Positions 45,713 to 53,844 of a DNA stretch of 64,000 nt are shown in pieces. Below the pieces are notes generated by a model that saw only the letters and a program-made list of their open reading frames with translations, did no database searches and was not told the DNA's origin. Made by a program: the position numbers and the translations under genes. The stretch comes from Pseudoalteromonas sp. Z1A8 (GTDB taxonomy: Bacteria; Pseudomonadota; Gammaproteobacteria; Enterobacterales; Alteromonadaceae), in assembly GCF_011378855.1 (NCBI RefSeq), contig NZ_WTLB01000008.1:44184-108183 (forward strand), read 5' to 3'. Each line of letters starts with the position of its first letter. Position 1 is the first letter of the stretch.

Positions 45713-46642
45713 TTACTTTTTATAAAAAGAAGGGGTATTTTTATCAGGTCGAGTTTTAAAACGACGGTGCAGCCACATGTATTGTTCTGGTGCAGCATTA
45801 ACTGATTGTTCCATACGTTGGTTAACACGTGTTACATCAGCTTTGTTATCACCGCTTGGAAAGTTTTCAAGTTCAGGTACTACCTCTAAATGGTACTTAC
45901 CATTTTCGTCACGGCGCGAGATTAAGCTCATAGTCTCGCAGTTTTTACTGCCTGCAAACATGAGAGTACCCGTTGTCGTTGCCGCATCAGGAACTGCGTA
46001 AAACGGGACAAATTCACAGCGGTTGCGGCCGTAATCTTGATCGGGTAAGTAATAGCATACCTTTTTATTTTTTAATGCTTTTAGTAAGCCTTTTACATCT
46101 TTTCGGCCAATTAGATATTCGTTAGAACGAAGGCGGCCATTAGTTGTAAAGTATTCCATTAGTGCGTTGTTGTGAGGGCGATAAAAACCTAAACCTTGGC
46201 ATTTCAATCCCATCACACGACTAGCCATTTCAAGGTGAAGAATATGAGGTACAAGTAATAAAATACCTTTACCAGAAGCTTGTACGCGCTCAAAATGCTC
46301 TAAACCTTTGATAGAACCATATACACTTTCAACTCGCCACTGCGGCCACCACCATGCCATGCCAGTTTCGACCATTGCAATGCCGGTATTTTCCATATTT
46401 TTGAGCACGAGATCTTTTTGATCTGCTTCGCTCATATCAGGAAAACACAGTTTTATGTTTACTTCTGCAATATGACGGCGGCGTTTCATAAACTTATGAA
46501 CTAAGCGGCCAAGTTGTTTACCCATCGCCAACTGTAGTTTTTGTGGCAACCAAGAAATTAAATATAAAAATAAAACGCCAACCCACGTTAACCAGTATCG
46601 AGGGCCTAAAAAAGATGCTTTAAAAGGAGATGAAGTGACCAC
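45713..46642 (-). CDS. lpxL: Lipid A lauroyl/acyl transferase LpxL
   Basis: Late acyltransferase of lipid A synthesis; adds a secondary acyl chain to Kdo2-lipid IV(A) from acyl-ACP at the inner membrane. The 309-residue sequence follows E. coli LpxL closely: PRYWLTWVGVL with the membrane helix, the HX4E catalytic motif HILHLE (His133, Glu138), GRLRSNEYLIGRKDVKGL, DQDYG, and the end APEQYMWLHRRFKTRP. The start is GTG at 46642 with a GAGAG upstream. It is followed by the TcpQ-like gene after 41 bases; tolC lies upstream on the same strand but has its own terminator. Confidence 0.93.
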   Translation of the reverse strand: MVTSSPFKASFLGPRYWLTWVGVLFLYLISWLPQKLQLAMGKQLGRLVHKFMKRRRHIAEVNIKLCFPDMSEADQKDLVLKNMENTGIAMVETGMAWWWPQWRVESVYGSIKGLEHFERVQASGKGILLLVPHILHLEMASRVMGLKCQGLGFYRPHNNALMEYFTTNGRLRSNEYLIGRKDVKGLLKALKNKKVCYYLPDQDYGRNRCEFVPFYAVPDAATTTGTLMFAGSKNCETMSLISRRDENGKYHLEVVPELENFPSGDNKADVTRVNQRMEQSVNAAPEQYMWLHRRFKTRPDKNTPSFYKK

Positions 46643-46698
46643 AAAAATCTCTCTGAGAATAAAAACGATAGTTTAACGCTAAGCGCTGTAAAATACAA

Positions 46699-46721
46699 AA
46701 AGCCAGCATTTAGCTGGCTTT
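46699..46721 (-). terminator. Intrinsic terminator of tolC
   Basis: AAAGCCAGC and GCTGGCTTT form a 9-bp stem with a 5-nt loop; on the minus strand it continues TTTGTATTTTA. It separates tolC from lpxL. Confidence 0.88.
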
Positions 46722-46752
46722 CAATGTGTTCATACTACACGAGTAATGATAT

Positions 46753-48108
46753 TTAAGCGGCTTTTAAACCTTGGTTTATAGCCACTAAATCTTCACTTGT
46801 TAGTGTACCCGCCGCTTGTTTTAAGCGAAGGGTAGATAACACATAACGGTAACGTACATCAGCAAGGTTACGCTTTGCATCGTATAAGTTTTGCGTACTT
46901 ACTAGTACGTCAACAATGGTACGAGTACCTACTTCAAAACCAGCTTCAGTTGCTTTAAGCGCACTTTGAGCTGAAACAACGGCTTGCTCTAGCGCTTTGT
47001 ATGTAGCAATGTCTGAAACAACTTGGTTATAAGATGTAATCACTGTGCGAGTGACTGCACGGTAATTTGTTTCATAGTCTTGGCTAGCACCTACGTAAAA
47101 CGCACGGGCCTGATTTGTTGCAGCAACTGTTGCACCACCTGAATATAAAGGTACGCTAAAGTTAAGCCCTACGGTACTTGAGTCTGAACGCGGCTGGTCA
47201 CCAAAGTTTGTACCATTAATTTCGCGATCCGTTAGTGAGTCGCCGTAACTAGCACTTAGAGTTAGTTTTGGATAATGACCCGCTTTTGCTAATTCAATTT
47301 GATCTTTTGCAATATCAACTGTTACTTTAGACACTTGCAGGTTGATATTTTTATCTTCAGCTACTTTAACAAAGTCGCTTGAGCGCTTAGTTGGTTTAGT
47401 TGTTGAGAAAGTATCTGTATTTAAAAAGTCTAATTTTTTGTGGTATTTACCTGTAATCTCACGAAGTTGCTCGCGAGCTGTTTCTACAGCATTACCTGCA
47501 ATAATTTCTTGAGCTACCGAGTTATCAAACTGAGCTTGCGCTTCGTGTACGTCTGTAATGGCTGTTAAGCCTACCGCATAACGTTGTTTTGTTTGCTCAA
47601 GTTGACGTTCAATGGCACGTTTTTCAGCTTCAACAAATTCAAGGTTATCGCTTGCACTTAATACGTTAAAATAACCTTCAGCAACGCGTACAATTAAGTT
47701 TTGTTTAGCTGCATCGTATAGGCCGCTTGCTTGTAGAGCTTGTTTATCAGCAATATCTAACGTATTCCACGCACCTAAATCAAATAACGTTTGGCTTAAA
47801 CTTACACCGCGAGTGAATTGGTCTGTGTCACTTTCAACTTTTACTTGATTAGATAAGTCGCCAACGCTTTGGTACGACGTTGAGTCACTTTTTTCATAAC
47901 CCATAGTCAAACCAATTTGAGGTAGTAGTGCACTCATCGCCAAATCGCTTTGGTAAGACTGCGCATCAGCTTGGGCTTTGGCTTTTAAAACAGTAGGATC
48001 GTTAGCTGTCGCTATTTCAAAAACTTGTAGTAAATCTTCAGCTTTCACTGCTGTTGCACCTAGTGCGCATGATAAACTAACTAGCGCCGCAAGAATGTTC
48101 TTTTTCAT
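46753..48108 (-). CDS. tolC: Outer membrane efflux channel TolC
   Basis: Trimeric outer-membrane channel-tunnel used by RND/MFP pumps and type I secretion. The 451-residue protein has a signal peptide ending TAVKA, then two repeats of the outer membrane efflux domain (about 30-225 and 245-435) with long helices such as LEQTKQRYAVGLTAITDV and the mirrored AGFEVGTRTIVDVL. It is divergent from nudF, as in E. coli, with 151 bases between them. Confidence 0.95.
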   Translation of the reverse strand: MKKNILAALVSLSCALGATAVKAEDLLQVFEIATANDPTVLKAKAQADAQSYQSDLAMSALLPQIGLTMGYEKSDSTSYQSVGDLSNQVKVESDTDQFTRGVSLSQTLFDLGAWNTLDIADKQALQASGLYDAAKQNLIVRVAEGYFNVLSASDNLEFVEAEKRAIERQLEQTKQRYAVGLTAITDVHEAQAQFDNSVAQEIIAGNAVETAREQLREITGKYHKKLDFLNTDTFSTTKPTKRSSDFVKVAEDKNINLQVSKVTVDIAKDQIELAKAGHYPKLTLSASYGDSLTDREINGTNFGDQPRSDSSTVGLNFSVPLYSGGATVAATNQARAFYVGASQDYETNYRAVTRTVITSYNQVVSDIATYKALEQAVVSAQSALKATEAGFEVGTRTIVDVLVSTQNLYDAKRNLADVRYRYVLSTLRLKQAAGTLTSEDLVAINQGLKAA

Positions 48109-48259
48109 GTGGGGTTCGGTCCTTAGACAATTTTTGTACTAAAAGCATGTTAACCTGTTTTACTCCATAACAAAAAAAATAATTAGTAAAACAGTATGTT
48201 CAAGTGTAACAGAATATATTAACGCATTTTAAAGCTTTAGATAAGTAGGAAGTAGGTAC

Positions 48260-48886
48260 ATGGTTGATAAAAAACTCGTTCAATTTACCCATAAAGATGT
48301 AGATTTAAAGCCAATAAAAAACCTTTATAAAGGTTTTTTTCAGGTTGATTTATACCAGTTTGAACATGCTCTTTTCGCAGGTGGAAAATCTAAAGTAATT
48401 AGCCGAGAAATATTAGAACGTGGCGATGCCATTGCAGTACTCCCTTATGACCCAATTTCAGATACTGTTCTTTTAATTGAGCAAATACGTATTGGCGCTA
48501 TTAAAAGCAAGCATTCGCCTTGGCTGCTAGAGTGTATAGCCGGAATGACTGACGGCAGTACCGATTACGAATCAGTTGTAAAAAAAGAAGCACATGAAGA
48601 AGCAGGCCTTGAATTAACTGAACTTGAATTTATGCTTTCATACCTATCAAGCCCTGGAGGTACAACTGAGCGCTTACATTTATATTTAGCGCGTACTGAC
48701 TTAAGCCAAGTGAAATCAGGTGTATATGGTCTTGAAACTGAAGGGGAGGATATAAAAACTCACATTTTATCAGTTGATGATGCGCTAATGCGCCTCAATA
48801 ACGGTGAAATGGATAATGCGGCAACGGTTATTTGTATGCAGTGGCTTGCGCTTAATCGCGAAAAAATGGCCAGCAAATGGGCATAA
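48260..48886 (+). CDS. nudF: ADP-ribose diphosphatase (Nudix)
   Basis: Hydrolyses ADP-ribose to AMP and ribose-5-phosphate. The 208-residue protein shows the Nudix region GMTDGSTDYESVVKKEAHEE, followed by AGLEL. Compared with the consensus GX5EX7REUXEEXGU, the first Glu position is Thr and the Arg is Lys; the EExxEE-type metal acids KEAHEEAG are kept. The downstream SSPGGTTERLHLYLA is typical of the ADP-ribose subfamily. It starts the run nudF-yqiB-cpdA-yqiA-parE familiar from enterobacteria. Confidence 0.92.
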   Translation: MVDKKLVQFTHKDVDLKPIKNLYKGFFQVDLYQFEHALFAGGKSKVISREILERGDAIAVLPYDPISDTVLLIEQIRIGAIKSKHSPWLLECIAGMTDGSTDYESVVKKEAHEEAGLELTELEFMLSYLSSPGGTTERLHLYLARTDLSQVKSGVYGLETEGEDIKTHILSVDDALMRLNNGEMDNAATVICMQWLALNREKMASKWA

Positions 48887-48895
48887 GTTTTTACT

Positions 48896-48931
48896 AAAAC
48901 TCTTATTAAAACTATTACTAAAACTATGGCG
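48896..48931. repeat. Three imperfect 12-bp tandem units
   Basis: AAAACTCTTATT, AAAACTATTACT and AAAACTATGGCG lie head to tail in the gap between nudF and yqiB, ending at the ribosome-site region of yqiB. Confidence 0.6.
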
Positions 48932-48936
48932 GTACT

Positions 48937-49395
48937 TTGACAGCACAATTAGCAACAAAGCGATATATTCAGAGCCTCCCAAAGTATTTAACACTTTGTG
49001 AGCATAACTATGTGCGACTATTAAAGTTGTTACCGAGCGAGCGCAATATAGGAAGCATTCGAGAAGTAAAACTTGGCAATAGTGAATTTGCTACAAAAAT
49101 TGATGGCAGCGCAAAATACACCATGGATATTTCAATTAAGCAGCTAACAGGAATGGTTAAAGGGATTATGCCGCTGTATTTAACGGTGCGTTTGTATCAC
49201 GATGCCAAAGTGGCTGAAATTGTTCATCACGATTACCATCAACGCATAAAACCATCTTATGGATACCCTAACCCTAAAATGCATCAAAAAGATGAAAAAT
49301 ATCAACTTAATGCTTTTTTATACGACTGGTTAGTAGCCTGTGTAGAGCACGGGCAAGCGACATTAAATTGGGATGTAAATAATGGCTTGGTTTGA
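48937..49395 (+). CDS. yqiB: DUF1249 protein YqiB
   Basis: A 152-residue cytosolic protein of unknown function, recognised by YQSLPKYLTLCEHNYVRLLKLLP-like N-terminal sequence (split: SLPKYLTLCEHNYVRL) and LTVRLYHDAKVAEIVHH. The only usable start is a TTG at 48937, with GGCGGT eight bases upstream; no in-frame ATG exists before residue 43. Its end overlaps cpdA by 14 nt, as in E. coli, where yqiB also precedes cpdA. Confidence 0.88.
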   Translation: MTAQLATKRYIQSLPKYLTLCEHNYVRLLKLLPSERNIGSIREVKLGNSEFATKIDGSAKYTMDISIKQLTGMVKGIMPLYLTVRLYHDAKVAEIVHHDYHQRIKPSYGYPNPKMHQKDEKYQLNAFLYDWLVACVEHGQATLNWDVNNGLV

Positions 49396-50167
49396 TGATA
49401 CGTATACATTTGATAAATCATCTTTGTGCATTGCTCATATTACTGACAGTCATTTATTTGCAGACAAAAGCGGTGAGTACTTTAATGTAAATACCGCAGA
49501 TCATTTTGAACAAGCCTTAGCACACATTGCTGAGCAGCCAATAGACTGCATTATTTTTGGTGGCGATTTAACGCAAGATCATAGCTTTGAATCGTACTTA
49601 CTATTTAGTGAACTTATAAATGCCAGTGACATAACTTGCCCTGTATTTTGGGTGCCAGGTAATCATGATGAACTAGCAATGCTTAATCGTATAAGTGGTG
49701 GGCAAATAAATTCGGCTAAACATATTATTGCTAATGGGGTTGAGCTACTTCTTATTAATTCGAAAGGACCTACGCCCGCAGGATGGGTTACTGGTGCGCA
49801 TTTGGATGAAATAACGGACGCTTTAGTCAACTCGAGTAATAGTAAAATTATATTTTGTCATCATAATCCGCTGCCAATAAATGGCTACCTTGATAAACAC
49901 TTATTAGAAAATGGCCCACAGCTTTTAAATATTTTAGTTAATAGTAATAATGTATCTGCGCTTTTTCATGGGCATGTGCACAATGATTACGAACAAAGTT
50001 TTAGAGGGCTGCCCATATATGCGACCCCAGCCAGCTCAATACAGTTTGTAAAGCACACTTCACAGTGGGAGCAAAAAAATACAGGGCCAGCTTATAGAAT
50101 GCTAAATATAAAAAGTAAAAAAGATAAAGTAGATGTAAAAACGGAAGTAGTATGGCTAAACGCGTAA
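49382..50167 (+). CDS. cpdA: 3',5'-cyclic-AMP phosphodiesterase CpdA
   Basis: Degrades cAMP to AMP, lowering CRP activity. The 261-residue metallophosphoesterase has all motif blocks: HITDSHLF (Asp, His), GGDLTQD, GNHDE, FCHHNPLP and HGHVHNDYE. It overlaps yqiB at its start (14 nt) and yqiA at its end (16 nt), so the three are translationally coupled. Confidence 0.93.
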   Translation: MAWFDDTYTFDKSSLCIAHITDSHLFADKSGEYFNVNTADHFEQALAHIAEQPIDCIIFGGDLTQDHSFESYLLFSELINASDITCPVFWVPGNHDELAMLNRISGGQINSAKHIIANGVELLLINSKGPTPAGWVTGAHLDEITDALVNSSNSKIIFCHHNPLPINGYLDKHLLENGPQLLNILVNSNNVSALFHGHVHNDYEQSFRGLPIYATPASSIQFVKHTSQWEQKNTGPAYRMLNIKSKKDKVDVKTEVVWLNA

Positions 50168-50712
50168 TTTATATTCATGGCTTTAATAGTTCACAAAAAT
50201 CATATAAAGCTGTGCGCTTTGGTGAGCTTATGGCAAACTATGACGTTGATTATTGTGTACCGAACCTAAACCACGAGCCCCTACAGGCTATCATTGAGCT
50301 TGAGCAATTACTAACGCCAAATACCGTTTTATTAGGTAGCTCGTTAGGTGGTTTTTTTGCCACGTATTTATCGCAGCGTTATCAAATTCCTGCAGTGGTT
50401 ATTAATCCCGCGGTCGCACCCTATAATTTATTACAGACGTTACTTGGGCCTAATTATAATCCGTATCAAGATTATCATTACGACTTAAATAACAGTCACA
50501 TTGAGGCGCTTACATTACTCGCTGTAGATAAATTAGCACACCCTGAGTTGCTGTACTTATTACAGCAAACAGGCGATGAAGTGTTGAACTTTCAACACGC
50601 AGTAAAATATTATTCACAATGTAAGCAATTGATAGAATTTGGTGGCGATCATAGCTACGTTGAATTTGAACGCACCTTTGCAAGTATTGTAGATTTTCTT
50701 AAAATCACGTAA
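50152..50712 (+). CDS. yqiA: Esterase YqiA
   Basis: A 186-residue alpha/beta hydrolase acting on short acyl esters. The N-terminus IYIHGFNSSQKSYKA forms the oxyanion region, the nucleophile lies in LLGSSLGGFFATYL, and the catalytic His in GGDHSYVEF near the end. It overlaps cpdA by 16 nt and precedes parE by 108 bases, the usual enterobacterial neighbourhood. Confidence 0.9.
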   Translation: MAKRVIYIHGFNSSQKSYKAVRFGELMANYDVDYCVPNLNHEPLQAIIELEQLLTPNTVLLGSSLGGFFATYLSQRYQIPAVVINPAVAPYNLLQTLLGPNYNPYQDYHYDLNNSHIEALTLLAVDKLAHPELLYLLQQTGDEVLNFQHAVKYYSQCKQLIEFGGDHSYVEFERTFASIVDFLKIT

Positions 50713-50820
50713 AACTAGTTAGCCTGAACTGAGGTTAGTTACTATATTAACGCTTTAGCGCATATAACAATAAAACTAGTAAAACGTATTAGAGCCTTAG
50801 CGGATATAAAGACAAAAACT

Positions 50821-52710
50821 ATGAGTGATCAAAATTATAACGCCGAAGCCATTGAAGTACTTAATGGATTAGATCCGGTAAAACGACGCCCAGGGATGTA
50901 CACAGATACAACACGTCCCAATCATTTAGGCCAAGAGGTTATCGATAACAGTGTCGATGAAGCTATGGCGGGTCATGCTACTCGTATCGACGTCATACTC
51001 CACGAAGACAATTCGCTTGAAGTAAGCGATGACGGGCGTGGTATGCCTATTGATATTCACCCAGAAGAAGGTATCCCTGGGGTAGAATTGATCTTCACTA
51101 AATTACACGCTGGTGGTAAGTTTTCTAATAAAAACTATCAATTTTCGGGTGGTTTACACGGTGTAGGTATTTCGGTAGTAAATGCGTTATCTACGCGTGT
51201 AGAAGTAACAGTAAGACGCGACGCTCAACAATACAGAATGGCATTTGAAAGCGGCGATAAAGTAGAAGACTTAAACGTAATTGGTACAGTCGGTAAACGT
51301 AACACCGGCACTACGGTTCGTTTTTGGGCTGATGTTAGCTACTTTGATTCACCAAACTACTCAATTACTAAACTTAATCATTTATTAAAAGCCAAAGCAG
51401 TTTTGTGCCCAGGGCTGCGAATTAAGTTTGTTAATAAGCAAACAAAAGAAACCCAAGAATGGTTTTATGAAACAGGCTTAAAAGACTATTTAGTTGAAGC
51501 AATTAAAGGTTTTGAAACATTACCGCAAGACCCGTTTGTTGGCGAATTTAAAAGTTCAATTGAAGGCGCTGACTGGGCTGTTGTATGGCTACCAGAAGGT
51601 GGTGAATCAATAGCTGAAAGCTACGTAAACCTTATTCCTACCGCGCAAGGTGGTACGCATGTAAATGGTTTACGCCAAGGTTTGCTTGAAGCAATGCGTG
51701 AATTTTGTGAGTTTAGAAACTTACTCCCTCGTGGTGTGAAATTAACTCCTGATGACATTTGGGATCGTTGTAGTTACGTGTTGTCGGTTAAAATGCAAGA
51801 CCCTCAATTTGCAGGGCAAACAAAAGAAAAACTATCATCACGCTCGTGTTCTGCGTTTGTATCGGGGGTTGTAAAAGACTCGTTTAGTTTATGGTTAAAT
51901 GAACATACAGATACCGCAGAGTTATTAGCTGAGTTATGTATTTCAAATGCGCAAACTCGCTTGCGTGCAGCTAAAAAAGTAGTGCGTAAGCGTGTTACTG
52001 CAGGTCCTGCCTTACCGGGTAAACTTACCGATTGTAGCGCGGCCGATAACGACCGTACCGAATTGTTTTTAGTGGAAGGTGATTCTGCTGGTGGCTCTGC
52101 TAAACAAGCAAGAGACCGTGAATTTCAGGCTATCATGCCGCTACGTGGTAAAATTTTGAATACCTGGGAAGTTGAGTCAGGCCAAATACTAGCATCACAA
52201 GAAGTACACGATATTTCAGTGGCGCTGGGTATTGATCCAGAATCAACCGATATGTCGGCATTACGCTACAATAAAATTTGTATATTAGCCGATGCTGACT
52301 CGGATGGACTACACATCGCAACACTATTATGTGCACTGTTTGTTCGCCATTTCCCTGAGTTAGTAAAAACAGGGCATGTGTATGTAGCAATGCCGCCATT
52401 ATTTAGAATCGATATTGGTAAAGAAGTTTATTACGCACTTGATGAGCAAGAAAAAACCGCTATTTTGGCGCGCATAGAAGCCGAGAAAAAACGCGGAAAA
52501 GTAAACGTACAACGATTCAAAGGTCTGGGTGAAATGAACCCGTTACAACTGCGTGAAACCACGATGGATCCAAATACACGACGTTTAGTGCAGCTTACGC
52601 TTGATGAAGAAGTAGAAACCTTGGAAATGATGGATATGCTGCTTGCTAAGAAACGATCGCCTGATCGTCGTCAATGGTTAGAAGATCATGGTAACAAGGC
52701 ACTCGTTTAA
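50821..52710 (+). CDS. parE: DNA topoisomerase IV subunit B
   Basis: ATPase subunit of topoisomerase IV, which decatenates daughter chromosomes. The 629-residue protein has the GHKL ATP site (EVIDNSVDEAMAGHA, DDGRGMPIDIHPE, GGLHGVGISVVNALS), the transducer, and the TOPRIM domain (LFLVEGDSAGGSAKQARDRE, ADADSDGLHI) ending in the family block KRFKGLGEMNP-like QRFKGLGEMNP. The length matches ParE, not GyrB, which is longer. parC follows, but a sugar dehydrogenase gene lies between them. Confidence 0.97.
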   Translation: MSDQNYNAEAIEVLNGLDPVKRRPGMYTDTTRPNHLGQEVIDNSVDEAMAGHATRIDVILHEDNSLEVSDDGRGMPIDIHPEEGIPGVELIFTKLHAGGKFSNKNYQFSGGLHGVGISVVNALSTRVEVTVRRDAQQYRMAFESGDKVEDLNVIGTVGKRNTGTTVRFWADVSYFDSPNYSITKLNHLLKAKAVLCPGLRIKFVNKQTKETQEWFYETGLKDYLVEAIKGFETLPQDPFVGEFKSSIEGADWAVVWLPEGGESIAESYVNLIPTAQGGTHVNGLRQGLLEAMREFCEFRNLLPRGVKLTPDDIWDRCSYVLSVKMQDPQFAGQTKEKLSSRSCSAFVSGVVKDSFSLWLNEHTDTAELLAELCISNAQTRLRAAKKVVRKRVTAGPALPGKLTDCSAADNDRTELFLVEGDSAGGSAKQARDREFQAIMPLRGKILNTWEVESGQILASQEVHDISVALGIDPESTDMSALRYNKICILADADSDGLHIATLLCALFVRHFPELVKTGHVYVAMPPLFRIDIGKEVYYALDEQEKTAILARIEAEKKRGKVNVQRFKGLGEMNPLQLRETTMDPNTRRLVQLTLDEEVETLEMMDMLLAKKRSPDRRQWLEDHGNKALV

Positions 52711-52739
52711 TTACCTGTGCTTAACACTAGGAGAGGCGA

Positions 52740-53834
52740 ATGAAAAAACTACTAGGAAGTTTGCTGTTACTTGGGCTGACTACCGCTCCTGTAATGGCGA
52801 AAAATATACTCGATAAGCTCACCGTAGCACCGGGATTTGAAATAAGCTTATTTGCAAATGATGTAGAAAATGCACGTCAAATAGCTGTTTCAAAAAAAGG
52901 TATTGTGTATGTTGGCTCTCGTAAAGCGGGCAACGTATATGCGCTTATTGATCATAATAGTGATGGCGTAGCAGATAAAAAAATTGTTGTGGCTAAAGGC
53001 CTAAATATGCCCTCTGGCATAGCAATTAAAGATGGCGATTTATACGTAGGCGAAGTACATCGTATTATTCGCTTTAAAAATATTGATACCCAATTAAAAG
53101 ATCCAAAATTTGATGTGGTTTATAACGCATTACCGAGCGAGCGTCATCATGGTTGGAAATTTTTACGTTTTGCACCAACGGGCGAGCTAATCATTCCGGT
53201 GGGTGTACCGTGTAATATTTGTGCTGAGGATGAACGTTTTGGCCGTATTTTTGCGCTTAATGTAGAAACAAAACAAATAAAAACAATAGCCAAGGGCGTT
53301 AGAAACACCGTCGGTTTTGATTTTCATCCAGCTACTCAAGCTTTATGGTTTAGTGATAACGGTCGCGACATGATGGGTGATGATATTCCACCAGATGAAT
53401 TAAACCGCGTAACGCAAGATGGTGAGCACTTTGGTTTTCCGTATGTTCATGCCGGTGCCATTATTGATCCAGAGTTTGGTGAAGGTAAAAGCATTGCAGA
53501 TTACACGTCGCCAGCACTTGCACTTCCTGCGCATGTAGCACCGCTTGGCATTCATTTTTACAACGGTAAGCAATTTCCAGCAAGTTATAAGCAACAGTTA
53601 TTTGTTGCTGAGCATGGCTCATGGAACCGTTCTAAAAAGTCAGGTTATAAAGTAGGGCTAGCAACAATTGAAGTAGGTCGCGTAACTAAATATACGCCAT
53701 TTATTACTGGCTTTATGAAAGATGAAACAACATTTGGACGCCCTGTTGCATTTGCAGAATTAGGTGACGGCAGTCTGTTAGTAAGCGATGATTACGCCAA
53801 TGTAATCTACCGTGTAAGCTATAAGAAAAACTAG
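52740..53834 (+). CDS. Periplasmic PQQ-type sugar/sorbosone dehydrogenase-like protein
   Basis: A 364-residue exported beta-propeller. The signal peptide ends APVMA (residue 20). The mature chain matches the glucose/sorbosone dehydrogenase family (GSDH, YliI-like): KLTVAPGFEISLFANDVENA, SGIAIKDGDLYVGEVHRI, VRNTVGFDFHPATQALWFSD, VPLG-type PLGIHFYNG and VAEHGSWNRS. Known relatives oxidise aldose sugars with PQQ. It has the best ribosome site of the region (AGGAGAGG), 30 bases after parE, and parC follows 10 bases after its stop, so it is embedded in the topoisomerase IV operon. Substrate and need for PQQ are not evident. Confidence 0.85.
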   Translation: MKKLLGSLLLLGLTTAPVMAKNILDKLTVAPGFEISLFANDVENARQIAVSKKGIVYVGSRKAGNVYALIDHNSDGVADKKIVVAKGLNMPSGIAIKDGDLYVGEVHRIIRFKNIDTQLKDPKFDVVYNALPSERHHGWKFLRFAPTGELIIPVGVPCNICAEDERFGRIFALNVETKQIKTIAKGVRNTVGFDFHPATQALWFSDNGRDMMGDDIPPDELNRVTQDGEHFGFPYVHAGAIIDPEFGEGKSIADYTSPALALPAHVAPLGIHFYNGKQFPASYKQQLFVAEHGSWNRSKKSGYKVGLATIEVGRVTKYTPFITGFMKDETTFGRPVAFAELGDGSLLVSDDYANVIYRVSYKKN

Positions 53835-53844
53835 GTAAGCTTTA

